In this document: piece after piece, positions 1 through 8,677 of the stretch
Position numbering within the stretch: the stretch's first letter is position 1
Layout of the letters: the number at the start of each line of letters is the position of its first letter
Source: Arthrobacter sp. 135MFCol5.1
GTDB lineage: Bacteria; Actinomycetota; Actinomycetes; Actinomycetales; Micrococcaceae
DNA: 64,000 nucleotides
Reading direction: 5' to 3'
Assembly: GCF_000374865.1 (NCBI RefSeq)
Contig: NZ_KB895461.1
Coordinates: forward strand, 101,657-165,656
The notes under the pieces: generated by a model
Told to the model about the DNA's origin: nothing
Database searches by the model: none
The model's input: only the letters and a program-made list of their open reading frames with translations
Translations under genes and position numbers: made by a program

Positions 1-52
1 TGCCGGACACCTCCAGGTCGATTGGGTGGTGCAGTATGCCTACACACCCTAG
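1..52 (+). CDS. possible 3' end of an upstream gene (partial)
   Basis: One frame is open from base 2 and ends at a TAG at 50-52, giving a 16-residue tail (AGHLQVDWVVQYAYTP) with normal amino-acid composition. It lies upstream of the polysaccharide gene that starts near 119, on the same strand. The fragment is too short to assign a family, so it is listed only as a plausible C-terminus cut by the window edge. Confidence 0.35.
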   Translation, partial: AGHLQVDWVVQYAYTP

Positions 53-118
53 GCCCCCCGAACACCTTTGCCCCGTACCCCCGGAGTTGGCTCCGGCAAC
101 CGATTGGAGGGTGGCGCC

Positions 119-2065
119 GTGGACGTCCTGAACAACCTGCCGGCCGGTGGTGCCGCGACGGAAATCCTGCGTGTCCATCCCCGGCTGGCCGCGGTCTTCG
201 ATGCCCTCGATGCGTGCAGCTGGCCGTGGCTGCTGCTCCGCGGCGGGGATGACCTCGCCCTGCCGGCCGGCGACGTGGACATTCTTGTGGACAAAGGCGT
301 CCTGCCCGTGCTGGATGGAGTGCTGGCTGCCGCGGGGTTCTGCCGGGTCCGGGCGCCGGGCCACGGCAGCCACAGGTTCTACTTCCACTATGCGGTGGAT
401 GACGGAGCCTGGATCAAGCTCGATGTCGTCTCCGACCTCGCCTTCGGGCCCTACCAGCAGTGGCGTACCCCGTGGGCGGCCCGCTGCCTGCGCCGAAGGG
501 TGCGCCGCGGAACGCACTGGATGCCGGACCCTGCCGACCAGGCATGGCTGCTCCTGCTCCACCTGTTCATGGACAAGGGCAGCATTTCCCCGGAGCGGCA
601 CCCGTTGGCGCGTGCCGCAGCAAGGACAGCGGCCGACGGCGGGCGCATCGCGGAGTCGGTCAGGCGCCGGGTGGGTGCCGGGCTGGTGGCCGAGATGGTG
701 GAATCGGTCCTGGACGGACGGTTCGACGACGTTCCCGGGACGGCGGCCCGCATGCGTGCCGCTTGGCGCGGCGGCTTGAGCCCGCGCCTGATTGCGGGAG
801 CCAACAGGGTGCTGAGGCATGCCGGGGCCCAAGTCCGCGGGCACACTCCGCTGCTGGGCGTCATGGCACCGGACGGAGCCGGGAAGACCACGTTGCTCAA
901 CGGCCTGCACGCCGACGTTCCGCTGCCTACCAAGTACGTTTACATGGGCCTGTGGGGAGCCGGCCCCTGGGACAAGGTCCTAGGCCGGATCCCCGGCGGA
1001 CGGACCGGGAAGAAGATCTACCGGCTGGTGCGCGGCGGAGTACTGGCCAGGTTCTACCGCCGCATGGGCAAGGTAGTGCTGATGGACCGCGTAGCGTACG
1101 ACGCGCTGCTGGGCGGCTCCGGCGGCGGACCCCTGGCCGGGATGAGCAACGCACTCGCGCTGGCGGTAATCCCGGCCCCGGACGTCCTCCTCGTGCTGGA
1201 TGTACCCGGCCCCGTGATGTTTGAGCGAAAAGGCGAACACAGCCCGGAGCTGCTGGAATCCTGGCGGCAGGACTACCTGAAGCTGGCCGGGCGCCTCCCC
1301 GGCGGCCGGGTGGTCGATGCGGCGCAGCCGGCGGCGGCCGTCCAGCGGGTGGCCACCGGCATTGTCTGGGAGACGTTGTCCCGCCCTGCCGGCACCCGAC
1401 CGGCCACCCGACGTCGCAATCCCGGTAACGGCAGGAGTCCTGCTGCGCAGGAAAGTGTGGCCCCGGTGGCCCCGGCGGCTCCTGGCGCCGGCGCGGCAGA
1501 GGCCCTGGCCCTGCACCTCTGGCGCCTCCTGGACTGGCGATTCCTGATTCCGGTCCTGCAGCCCCGCAACCTTGGTTTCGCCGGACAGGTGAGCCAGGAA
1601 ACGGAGGCGGCGCTGCGGCTCTTGGACCCGGAGGCCGTCCGCCTGGCCGGCCCGGCCGGCGCGTCATGCGACGTGGTGCTGCTGGCATCTCCGGGCCGCG
1701 GACACGTGGAAGCCGCCGGCCTGGCGCTGGAACCCGGGGGATGGATTTGCGTGGAAGCCAGCCGTTCGTTGCTCCAGCGCTCCGGCCCCCGGACGCTCCG
1801 GGGATGGAAGCGGACACTGGAGCGCCGCGGATACCAGGACGTCACCCTCTACTGGAATGCCCCCAACCGTGACCGCACCGCCAGGCTGGTTCCGGTCCGG
1901 TCGGGCGTGGCCATCCGTGACACCTTGGCGCTGCGGAAGGATGTGCGGTTTGGAGCGCTCAAAGCTGCCGCGGCCCACCTGGCCCTGGCACTTCACGTCT
2001 TCGACCTCATGGTTCCGGAGGGCACCGTCACGGGCAGGCGTCCGGAAGGGGGAGGCCGGCCATGA
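119..2065 (+). CDS. nucleotidyltransferase-like / P-loop kinase-like / methyltransferase-like fusion protein
   Basis: This 648-residue protein appears to join three parts. Residues 1-150 contain GDVDILV at about 51-57, resembling the metal-binding Gly-Asp-x-Asp of nucleotidyltransferase-fold proteins. Residues about 245-430 carry a clear P-loop (APDGAGKTT, near 250-257) and a VLMDR motif, as in thymidylate-kinase-like proteins. Residues about 455-640 resemble a methyltransferase fold (VVLLASPGRGH, ALEPGGWICVEAS), but no classical SAM-binding glycine loop is obvious. A Pro/Ala-rich linker separates parts two and three. GTG at 119 is preferred because GGAGG lies 8 bases upstream; the longer frame would start at TTG 68. 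The stop overlaps the next gene by ATGA, so the two are probably cotranslated. A role in surface polysaccharide synthesis is inferred from neighbours only. Confidence 0.8.
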   Translation: MDVLNNLPAGGAATEILRVHPRLAAVFDALDACSWPWLLLRGGDDLALPAGDVDILVDKGVLPVLDGVLAAAGFCRVRAPGHGSHRFYFHYAVDDGAWIKLDVVSDLAFGPYQQWRTPWAARCLRRRVRRGTHWMPDPADQAWLLLLHLFMDKGSISPERHPLARAAARTAADGGRIAESVRRRVGAGLVAEMVESVLDGRFDDVPGTAARMRAAWRGGLSPRLIAGANRVLRHAGAQVRGHTPLLGVMAPDGAGKTTLLNGLHADVPLPTKYVYMGLWGAGPWDKVLGRIPGGRTGKKIYRLVRGGVLARFYRRMGKVVLMDRVAYDALLGGSGGGPLAGMSNALALAVIPAPDVLLVLDVPGPVMFERKGEHSPELLESWRQDYLKLAGRLPGGRVVDAAQPAAAVQRVATGIVWETLSRPAGTRPATRRRNPGNGRSPAAQESVAPVAPAAPGAGAAEALALHLWRLLDWRFLIPVLQPRNLGFAGQVSQETEAALRLLDPEAVRLAGPAGASCDVVLLASPGRGHVEAAGLALEPGGWICVEASRSLLQRSGPRTLRGWKRTLERRGYQDVTLYWNAPNRDRTARLVPVRSGVAIRDTLALRKDVRFGALKAAAAHLALALHVFDLMVPEGTVTGRRPEGGGRP

Positions 2066-3069
2066 GCTTCGTCGACCAGTTCCTCCGGGAGCACTTCGAG
2101 GAATTCGCCCTTGACCGCTACGGCCTTGGCAGCGGGTGGGAAACGCTGCTGCTGACCCCGCGCTTCACCACCTCCCGGCACGTGGTGGCCCTGGTTTTTC
2201 CGGCCCGTGGAAGCGAACCCGCCCTGGTGGTGAAGATCCCGCGCCAGCCCGGAGACAGCAGCGGAGTCAGGCGTGAGGCCGCCATGCTGGACCAGCTCTC
2301 AGCCGCCGTCGACAGCCCGGGTGTTCCACGCCTGGTGGGAATCCGCGACGAGGGACCGTACACGGTCCTGGTCGAGACGGCATTGACGGGTATTCCCCTG
2401 GATCCGCGGAAGGTGGCCGCGGACCTCCCGGCTGCCGTCGCGGCCGGGACGGGCTTTGTGGGGTCCCTGCCCTGCACCCATGCTGCAACGGACAACCCTG
2501 ACTGGTACCAGCGCGCCGTCACCGCCCCGCTGGCGGCCCTGGAGCGGCTGGCCGGACCGGACGCCCAAACCGGCCAGCTGGTTGAGCGTACCCACGAACT
2601 CCTCGAACCCCTGCGTGCCGCCCGGCTCCCGGCCGTCATTGAGCACGGCGACCTGAGCCACCCCAACCTGCTGGTCAAGCCCGGCAGTGGCCTGCAGGTC
2701 ATGGACTGGGAACGCTCCCTGACCGACGGCGTCCCCGGCCACGACCTGGTGTTCTACCTCCAGTACCTCAGTGAGTCCAGCGAGCAGGCGTTCGCCCGGG
2801 ACGCCCAGGTCGCAGCCTTCGACAAGGCATTTGGCCCCGGGGGTTGGGCGCTGGACCCGCTTTCGCGCCACCTTGGCACGCGGGGAGTGGAGGCCTCGCT
2901 GCTGCCGCTGCTGGTGATCACCACCTGGGCGCGGTCCACGGCAACGCTCGCCGACCGCCTGGCACAGGAAACGGAAGCCGATCCGTCGCAGGGCAGGGAC
3001 AAGGTTCGTGCCGCACTCCAGGCGGACCGGGACTACTGGCTGTGGCGCCACGCCGTCACAGCCGCCTAG
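2062..3069 (+). CDS. aminoglycoside-phosphotransferase-fold kinase (APH family)
   Basis: The 335-residue protein has the catalytic loop HGDLSHPNLL, with the presumed base Asp197 and metal ligand Asn202, and the metal-binding MDWE motif at Asp215. These are hallmarks of the APH/choline-kinase superfamily. The N-terminal lobe contains the Lys-bearing strand LVVKIPR. The start codon overlaps the previous stop (ATGA), so it forms an operon with the fusion kinase. In polysaccharide loci such kinases usually phosphorylate a small sugar, lipid or amino-alcohol; the substrate cannot be read from sequence. Aminoglycoside resistance is unlikely given the context. Confidence 0.85.
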   Translation: MSFVDQFLREHFEEFALDRYGLGSGWETLLLTPRFTTSRHVVALVFPARGSEPALVVKIPRQPGDSSGVRREAAMLDQLSAAVDSPGVPRLVGIRDEGPYTVLVETALTGIPLDPRKVAADLPAAVAAGTGFVGSLPCTHAATDNPDWYQRAVTAPLAALERLAGPDAQTGQLVERTHELLEPLRAARLPAVIEHGDLSHPNLLVKPGSGLQVMDWERSLTDGVPGHDLVFYLQYLSESSEQAFARDAQVAAFDKAFGPGGWALDPLSRHLGTRGVEASLLPLLVITTWARSTATLADRLAQETEADPSQGRDKVRAALQADRDYWLWRHAVTAA

Positions 3070-3147
3070 GAAACGGCGCCGCCCGGGACACGCCGGCCTT
3101 TCGGCGGCGCCCGGGAAACGACAGCGGCCCTTGGGAAACCGCCGGGC

Positions 3148-4635
3148 TCAGGACGCGTGGTCGCGTGCCGGACCTGAGGGTTCGTGGCGGCGCTTGAAGA
3201 GCCCCAGGATCTCGTCGTGCAGGTCCCGGTAGCCGAACCGCAGGACAGCGTAGACCAGGCCCACGCCGGCAACAACCATGACGGCGAGCGTCAGCACCGG
3301 TCCCAGCGCATGCCGTGACAGGTTGAACAGGCCCACCAGGGCCACGGCCGCCCCGCACGCCAGGCCGGGTGCCGCGGCGCGGAGCATGCGGCGCATCCTT
3401 GTCCCCATGACCCTGGCGGCTACGGCCTGCATACCAAAAGCGAAGACCACCGCCACCACCATCTGGGCACACGCGACACCAACGATGCCCCAGCGCGTGG
3501 CGAAGACCAGCGCAGGGAGCAGGACCACCAGGCGGACCACGGAGATCCAGATGGAAAGCCCCGGCCTGCCCAGGGCTTTATAGACGTCATTCGCTCCGGC
3601 GCCCAGCGATCGAGCCGCCGCGTACAGGGCAAGGAACACCAGCGGCGTCACTGATTCCTCCCACTGCTGCCCGAACAGGACCGGCACCAGGACCGGAGCC
3701 ACCACGGCAAGTCCCACCCCTGCCGTGATGCCGTACAGGGCCTGCACCGTGACGCTTTTCAGGTACCCGTCACGCAGTCGCTGCCGGTCACCGCGGACTT
3801 GCGTATACAGCGGAAACAGGACGGTGGACAGCACGAAGAACACGTTGAGGATCAGGGCCTCCGGGAGCCGGAAGGCGAGCGTGTACAGGCCCAGCGCATG
3901 GGCCCCCAGGACGATCCCGATCACCAGGTAGTCGACGTCGAAGATCGCCCTGGCCAGCATCGTGCTCCCAGCAACAGGAGCACCAAAGCGGATGTTCTCG
4001 CCCAGGGCACTCCTGCTGACGCGCCAGAGTTGCCACGGCGCCTCGTGGCGGACCAGGAACCAGCAGGTGGCAGCGTAGGCCACCGAGCCTGCGGCCGTTC
4101 CGACGGCGAGCGACCACGCGCCGTGGCCGGTGAAGGCCAGGTACAGGGTCACCGTCCCCATGGTCGCGGCACGCAGCACCGGAGCGGCGGTGAGTTGCCG
4201 GAACTTCAGGTCCCGGCGCATGATCGCTTCCGGAACGGCGCCGCAGGCCGTGGCCAGGACGGAGACGCCGAGAACCTGCACCAGGGGAGCCACGCCGTCG
4301 AGCCCGATGAGGTCTTCCACAGCATCGGCCGCGAGCACGGCGGCCAGGGCCAGTACGGTTCCCAGCGCCACCGAGAGCAGGAGCGCTGAACGGGCAATCA
4401 CCTTCGTTTTGGGCAGATACACCAGTGCCTGGCCCACCCCGGCATCGGCGATGGTCTCGGCGTATGCCATGAGGACCAGCGCCAGGGCTACGAGGCCATA
4501 CTCTTCAGGAGAGAGGAGCCGGGCCAGCACCACGGTGGTGACCAGCACAATGATCCGCCCGGAGGCAAAGGCCAGCCCCTGCCACAAGGCTCCCCGGACT
4601 CCCCTGCGTTCCAGCTCGCCGGGCGCGTAGGTCAC
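3148..4635 (-). CDS. polysaccharide/lipopolysaccharide flippase, Wzx/MOP superfamily
   Basis: This 495-residue integral membrane protein has about 12-14 hydrophobic segments. Its N-terminus (GRIIVLVTTVVLARLLSPEEYGLVALA) is typical of oligosaccharide flippases, where the R-L-L-x-P-x-E-Y/F-G motif ends the first transmembrane helix. It is expected to move lipid-linked saccharide units across the cytoplasmic membrane. It lies downstream of a GT4 glycosyltransferase with a 4-base overlap and is convergent with the APH-fold kinase gene. The C-terminal 15 residues are charged and cytoplasmic. Substrate is unknown. Confidence 0.88.
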   Translation of the reverse strand: MTYAPGELERRGVRGALWQGLAFASGRIIVLVTTVVLARLLSPEEYGLVALALVLMAYAETIADAGVGQALVYLPKTKVIARSALLLSVALGTVLALAAVLAADAVEDLIGLDGVAPLVQVLGVSVLATACGAVPEAIMRRDLKFRQLTAAPVLRAATMGTVTLYLAFTGHGAWSLAVGTAAGSVAYAATCWFLVRHEAPWQLWRVSRSALGENIRFGAPVAGSTMLARAIFDVDYLVIGIVLGAHALGLYTLAFRLPEALILNVFFVLSTVLFPLYTQVRGDRQRLRDGYLKSVTVQALYGITAGVGLAVVAPVLVPVLFGQQWEESVTPLVFLALYAAARSLGAGANDVYKALGRPGLSIWISVVRLVVLLPALVFATRWGIVGVACAQMVVAVVFAFGMQAVAARVMGTRMRRMLRAAAPGLACGAAVALVGLFNLSRHALGPVLTLAVMVVAGVGLVYAVLRFGYRDLHDEILGLFKRRHEPSGPARDHAS

Positions 4636-5822
4636 AGTTGCCTTGACGTGCCGGATAAGTCCCCGGCAGGGGATGACGCGGCCACGGCCGCCCGCACTTC
4701 GGCCAAGTACTCCGCGGCCACCGTGTCCCAGGACCGGACGGCGCCGGCGGCCTGGTCCAGTAGGCCGCCGGGGGTTACGTGCGGCGGCCGGGGTGCCCTG
4801 AGATGTTCTACGACCTTGCGGACCATCGCGTCCTGGCCGGCCTCGACGGTGAGCAGCGGGTGCGGCGGAAGTTCACGTGCCGCCACCGGGGAGGCCACTA
4901 CAGGCAGCCCGGCGGCAAGGGCCTCAAGCACGGAGTTTCGGATGCCTACGCCGTGTTCGTCGGGGAAGACGGCGACGTCGGCCCCGTTGAAGACATCCGG
5001 GAGTGAGGGCACGTTGGCCAGGATTTCGATGTGTGGACCGGCCAGCGCCTGGACTGCCGCTGTGGGTTGCCGCCCGGCGATGACGAACCGTGCCTCCGGG
5101 ACCTCCCGCCACACGAGGGGAGCGATACGGGTGGCCAGGACCGTGGCGCTGTCCACGTTGGGGGCGTAGTTGAGGCTGCCCGCGAAGCAGACTACCGGCG
5201 CCTTCCGGTCCGGACGCGGCCCCGCGGCCACGCTGGTTCCGTTGGGGATGCTTTTCACGGACCGGCCGAGCTTCGCGGACCAGGCTGCAGCGTCCTGTGC
5301 CCCGACGGTCAGCAGCCGCGCCCTGGCGGGCAGCGACCGTTCCGCCCGTTCGGCGAGGTGCTCGCGCAGCCGGTAGGCCGGCCGGAGGGAGCGGGCAATA
5401 TCCGTGTCCATGGCGGCCCGGATGGACCAAGGGTCCACCGTTTGCAGCACCACGGGACCGGCCACATGATGCGAAAGGAAGAGGGCGTGCGGGCCATGGA
5501 TGAGGGTGGCCTCACTGCTGCCGGACAGGGTGGCTGCCGCTGCCCGCGCTGACGGGGTGGATCGCCGGTGCTTTCCCAGGCCGGCGAGGCCGCCGAAGGA
5601 GCGGACAAATGCGGCGGGGTCGTCCCGCGGGGCTAGTTCGTGGACGGTTTCGCAGCGGGCCCGGAGCTCCGCCGGAACCGGGACAGGGCCGGAAAACGTC
5701 AGCAGCGTGACGGCAACATCCGCGGGAAGGTGAAGGATCACTTCGTACGGGATCATGGAGCTTCCATCACCGAGTTGCGGGTCCCGGTTTGGCACGCTTT
5801 CCGTCACGTACAGGAGCTTCAT
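4632..5822 (-). CDS. glycosyltransferase family 4 (GT-B fold)
   Basis: The 396-residue protein begins MKLLYVTESVPNRDP, and the C-terminal half has the GT4 donor-binding pattern (DEHGVGIRNSVLEALAAGLPVVAS), where two Glu residues seven apart contact the nucleotide-sugar. VVCFAGSLNYAPNVDS opens the donor domain. An in-frame upstream extension to 5897 exists, but its composition is atypical, so ATG 5822 is chosen. It overlaps the downstream flippase by 4 bases, which suggests that transfer and export are co-expressed. The linkage formed is unknown. Confidence 0.9.
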   Translation of the reverse strand: MKLLYVTESVPNRDPQLGDGSSMIPYEVILHLPADVAVTLLTFSGPVPVPAELRARCETVHELAPRDDPAAFVRSFGGLAGLGKHRRSTPSARAAAATLSGSSEATLIHGPHALFLSHHVAGPVVLQTVDPWSIRAAMDTDIARSLRPAYRLREHLAERAERSLPARARLLTVGAQDAAAWSAKLGRSVKSIPNGTSVAAGPRPDRKAPVVCFAGSLNYAPNVDSATVLATRIAPLVWREVPEARFVIAGRQPTAAVQALAGPHIEILANVPSLPDVFNGADVAVFPDEHGVGIRNSVLEALAAGLPVVASPVAARELPPHPLLTVEAGQDAMVRKVVEHLRAPRPPHVTPGGLLDQAAGAVRSWDTVAAEYLAEVRAAVAASSPAGDLSGTSRQL

Positions 5823-5897
5823 TGCAAGAGTGTACTGGATCACACTCGGGTGGCAGGGTTGCTCTGGGCAACTTTGTGGGGAACCGCAGGAAGCCAA

Positions 5898-5933
5898 AAA
5901 GGGCGACGGCGGGAAGTCCCGCCGTCGCCCTTT
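5898..5933 (-). terminator. Rho-independent terminator after the GH16 gene
   Basis: A 16-bp perfect stem (5898-5913 with 5918-5933) and a four-base loop are followed on the minus strand by a run of five T. It sits directly downstream of the GH16 stop and upstream of the glycosyltransferase gene, so it isolates the two minus-strand units. Confidence 0.9.
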
Positions 5934-5953
5934 CCAAGGGGGCGCGTGGCCGG

Positions 5954-7054
5954 CTACTGCCAGGCGCGGACGTAGTCCACCAGGAGTTGGGACTGCGGGC
6001 CGTACACCGGGTTCGTCGATGAAGCGCCGACGTTCAGCACGATGTACTGCGGGGCGTTTCCGTCGTCCGTGGGGTAGGACTTGACCTTCACGCCGTCGAA
6101 GTAGACGTCCGACGAGTTGGCCATCCGGTGCAAGCCGAAGGTGTGGTATTCGTTGGCCCAGTTGCCGCCGACGCCACCCTGGTTGTGTGACCCGGAGCCG
6201 GAGTGGTAATTCACGGTCATCTTGCCCTGGAGGACCTCCGCGATGTCGTTCTCGCCGGTGGCCGGCCAGGACTGCCCGGTGGTCCAGAACGCGGGCCAGT
6301 TATAGAGACCGTTGGCGTTGCCGGGGAACTTGATGCGGGCCTCGACATACCCGGTGGTGAACTGGTACCCGGTGCCCGCTCCACCCTTCGGGTTCGTGGA
6401 GACCAAGGACCCGGAAGACGAGGAGGCAAGGCTGAGGGCCAGGTTGCCGTTGGCCACGGAGACGTTGGCTGGGCTGGTGGCCACCTTGTTCATGGTTCCG
6501 CAGTTGGGGGAGAACCAGCAGTTGGACCATTTACCGCTGTCCAGGCCTGAACCGTTGAAATCGTCAGCGAAGGTCATGGTCCAGTTTCCGGGGACCCCTG
6601 CGGGCATGGGCGTCCCGCTGTTTGCCAGCGGTGCCGAGGCTGGTGCCACGGCGATGGGGGGCTGCGGTGCAGGAGCCGCAACGGCCGGTGCCGGGGCGGG
6701 TGCCGCGGGAGCCGGCGCCTGGGACGGAGCCTGCTCTGGTGCGGGCGCGGGTGCGGCTGCCGGTGCCGGGGCGGGCGCCGGAGCGGACTGGACTGCGGCC
6801 GACGGGGTGGGCTGGACCTGTACCTCGCTGCCGGCCCCGGCGGCGCTGGCCACCCGGGATACGTCGGCAGCTTCATTGCCGTTGGCGACGCCGAGGCCAA
6901 GGGAGGCTGCGCCGAGGACGGCTGCTGCCAGGCCGGCGGCCAAGGGCAGGCGGCGGGAATCTCTGGATGTCAAGAACTGACGGAGCCCGGCCGATGGGGT
7001 CTCATTCTGATGACGGCGGGCGTGTTTGGCGCTCAATTTGCGGGATGCGGGCAT
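5954..7054 (-). CDS. secreted glycoside hydrolase family 16 (beta-glucanase type)
   Basis: The 366-residue protein has a basic N-terminus, a hydrophobic segment (about 35-55), a long Ala/Pro linker (about 75-145) and a GH16 domain (about 160-366). The catalytic motif E-x-D-x-x-E is present as ENDIAE: nucleophile Glu268, Asp270 and acid/base Glu273. The aromatic cluster WPAFWTTGQSWP in the substrate groove is also typical. GH16 enzymes cleave beta-1,3/1,4-glucans or galactans; specificity cannot be set here. ATG 7054 is chosen over a TTG at 7072 because GAGAGG lies 10 bases upstream. A c-di-AMP riboswitch fills its leader, so expression is probably tied to cell-wall homeostasis. The Pro/Ala linker may span the cell wall. 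Confidence 0.92.
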   Translation of the reverse strand: MPASRKLSAKHARRHQNETPSAGLRQFLTSRDSRRLPLAAGLAAAVLGAASLGLGVANGNEAADVSRVASAAGAGSEVQVQPTPSAAVQSAPAPAPAPAAAPAPAPEQAPSQAPAPAAPAPAPAVAAPAPQPPIAVAPASAPLANSGTPMPAGVPGNWTMTFADDFNGSGLDSGKWSNCWFSPNCGTMNKVATSPANVSVANGNLALSLASSSSGSLVSTNPKGGAGTGYQFTTGYVEARIKFPGNANGLYNWPAFWTTGQSWPATGENDIAEVLQGKMTVNYHSGSGSHNQGGVGGNWANEYHTFGLHRMANSSDVYFDGVKVKSYPTDDGNAPQYIVLNVGASSTNPVYGPQSQLLVDYVRAWQ

Positions 7055-7064
7055 GGGGAATTTA

Positions 7065-7205
7065 CCTCTCAACGCCGGCGGGGTTAGCTGTCGGGTTCGA
7101 ATGCTGCCATTCGGCCGCGGATCGCGGCTTCACCCCGAGGGCAGGCGGGAGCCATGCCCGTGACACTTGGGTCCCCCGCCTCTGCCTTGGAACCTGAGGG
7201 ATCGC
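7065..7205 (-). promoter_or_regulatory. ydaO/yuaA-type cyclic di-AMP riboswitch
   Basis: Read on the minus strand, the leader of the GH16 gene contains the conserved blocks of the ydaO class in order: AGAGGCGGGGGACCCA (about 7171-7186), CGGGGTGAAGCCG (about 7127-7139), GCCGAATGGCAGC (about 7105-7117), CCCGACAGCTAACCCCG (about 7079-7096) and finally GAGAGG (7065-7070), which also serves as the ribosome-binding site. These match the consensus I know for actinobacterial cell-wall hydrolase genes such as rpfA. Known members bind c-di-AMP and switch expression off. Boundaries are approximate. Confidence 0.88.
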
Positions 7206-7543
7206 GGAAGCGGCAGAGTTGGGCGTCTTCCGGGATTGGGGCCGGCTGGGGCGGCCCACCCGAAGACCGTACACGAAAATCCCTGCGGAATCACAATTGG
7301 GTAACGGAAGCGGCGCGGTGGGCGTGGCGTCCCGCGGTGCACCCGCATAGACGTCTAATGCCGAACGGCACGCTCCTGCGTTTTCCACATACGTGTCCGG
7401 TCAGGCTGCTCCTGCCACATCACGCGGCTAGCCTTGAGTCAAGCGCGAATCGCCTATCAGGTCCAGATGCACTAGGATATTGAAGTCTGTGCTGCGTCCT
7501 GCCTCCGTACTGGTGGCAAGGCACTGCGCGGAATCGCAAATGA

Positions 7544-7588
7544 ACCTCCTGTTACGGAAATGCCGTAACCGCTTAGCCCAAAGGAGGT
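7544..7588 (+). promoter_or_regulatory. probable S6:S18 autoregulatory leader of rpsF
   Basis: The rpsF Shine-Dalgarno AGGAGGT (7582-7588) is perfectly complementary to ACCTCCT at 7544-7550. Between them lies a 7-bp hairpin (GTTACGG 7551-7557 with CCGTAAC 7563-7569), immediately followed by an unpaired region beginning CCG. This arrangement matches the S6:S18 riboregulator described for rpsF leaders, where S6-S18 binds a hairpin with a CCG bulge and blocks ribosome access. The pairing is visible in the sequence; the function is inferred. Confidence 0.6.
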
Positions 7589-7598
7589 GGGTTCACAT

Positions 7599-7904
7599 AT
7601 GCGTCCTTACGAATTGATGGTAATCATCGACCCCGAGGTCGAAGAGCGTACCGTTGAGCCGTCGCTTCAGAAGTTCCTGAACGTCATCACCAACGATGGT
7701 GGAACCATCGAAAAGGTTGACATCTGGGGCCGTCGCCGTCTGGCTTACGAGATCAAGAAGAAGTCCGAAGGTATCTACGCCGTGGTGAATTTCACCGCCA
7801 AGCCGGAAACCGCCAAGGAACTTGACCGCCAGCTGTCTCTTAACGAGACCATCATGCGCACCAAGATCACCCGCCCCGAAGAGCAGAAGGTTGTTGCTGA
7901 GTAA
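7599..7904 (+). CDS. rpsF: 30S ribosomal protein S6
   Basis: The 101-residue protein [16 protein letters not shown]... is full-length S6, an RNA-binding protein of the 30S platform that pairs with S18. ATG 7599 is the start, because AAGGAGGT ends 11 bases upstream; the in-frame codon at 7587 lies inside the Shine-Dalgarno region. It opens the conserved operon rpsF-ssb-rpsR-rplI. The leader carries a possible autoregulatory hairpin. The roughly 400 bases upstream hold the riboswitch of the divergent GH16 gene and otherwise no further gene. Confidence 0.99.
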   Translation: MRPYELMVIIDPEVEERTVEPSLQKFLNVITNDGGTIEKVDIWGRRRLAYEIKKKSEGIYAVVNFTAKPETAKELDRQLSLNETIMRTKITRPEEQKVVAE

Positions 7905-7975
7905 TCAGCACCAAAATTCATTCTTTACCCCGCAGGAACGCACTCTTCACCCAGGATCGAACAAGGAGGCAGTAG

Positions 7976-8551
7976 ATGGCAGGCGAGACCACCATTACGG
8001 TCATCGGTAACCTCACCAATGACCCGGAATTGCGGTTCACACCGTCCGGTTCCGCAGTAGCGAACTTCACCATCGCTTCCACCCCCCGCACCTTTGATCG
8101 CCAGTCCAACGAGTGGAAGGACGGGGAGACCCTGTTCCTCCGCGCGGCGGTCTGGCGTGAAGCTGCCGAGAACGTCGCCGAATCCCTGACCAAGGGCATG
8201 CGCGTGATCGTCACCGGCCGCTTGAAGAGCCGTTCCTACGAAACAAAAGAAGGCGAAAAGCGCACCGTCATCGAGCTTGAGGTCGACGAAATCGGCCCCA
8301 GCCTGCGCTACGCCAACGCCAAGGTCAACCGCACCCAGCGCTCCGGCGGACAGGGTGGGGGCGGCTTCGGCGGCGGCAACGGCGGCGGTGGCTTCGGAGG
8401 CGGCAACCCTGGTGGAAACCAGGGCGGCAACTCCGGTGGAGGCTGGGGCGGCGGCAACCAGCAGGCTGCACAGGACGATCCCTGGGCCACGCCCGGCGTG
8501 TCCAATGCAGGCGGCTGGGGCAACGGCCCCGATTCCGAACCTCCCTTCTAA
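7976..8551 (+). CDS. ssb: single-stranded DNA-binding protein
   Basis: The 191-residue protein has an N-terminal OB fold (about 1-110; [19 protein letters not shown]), a Gly/Asn/Gln-rich flexible linker (about 118-165) and the acidic tip DSEPPF that recruits replication partners. The tip is usually DDEPPF, so this is a conservative variant. AAGGAGG precedes the ATG by 5 bases. It sits second in the rpsF operon. As the longer, glycine-rich paralogue next to rpsF, it is most likely the essential replicative SSB. Confidence 0.98.
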   Translation: MAGETTITVIGNLTNDPELRFTPSGSAVANFTIASTPRTFDRQSNEWKDGETLFLRAAVWREAAENVAESLTKGMRVIVTGRLKSRSYETKEGEKRTVIELEVDEIGPSLRYANAKVNRTQRSGGQGGGGFGGGNGGGGFGGGNPGGNQGGNSGGGWGGGNQQAAQDDPWATPGVSNAGGWGNGPDSEPPF

Positions 8552-8677
8552 AACCCAAACAACGGCCCGATGCCGGGAATGCCCGGGAGCCGCAAGGCAC
8601 CCAAGGTTTTGCCGCCGTCGGACCACCACCATCCCGTGGATCAATATCCACGGGCTCCCTAGAATAGGAGCTCCACG

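Noticed and set aside
2062..3069. Aminoglycoside resistance gene
   Set aside because: The APH fold is shared by many kinases; the position in a polysaccharide operon argues for a metabolic substrate.
3069..3147. Strong terminator between the APH kinase and flippase genes
   Set aside because: Only short, imperfect GC-rich pairings are visible in the spacer, so no terminator is called.
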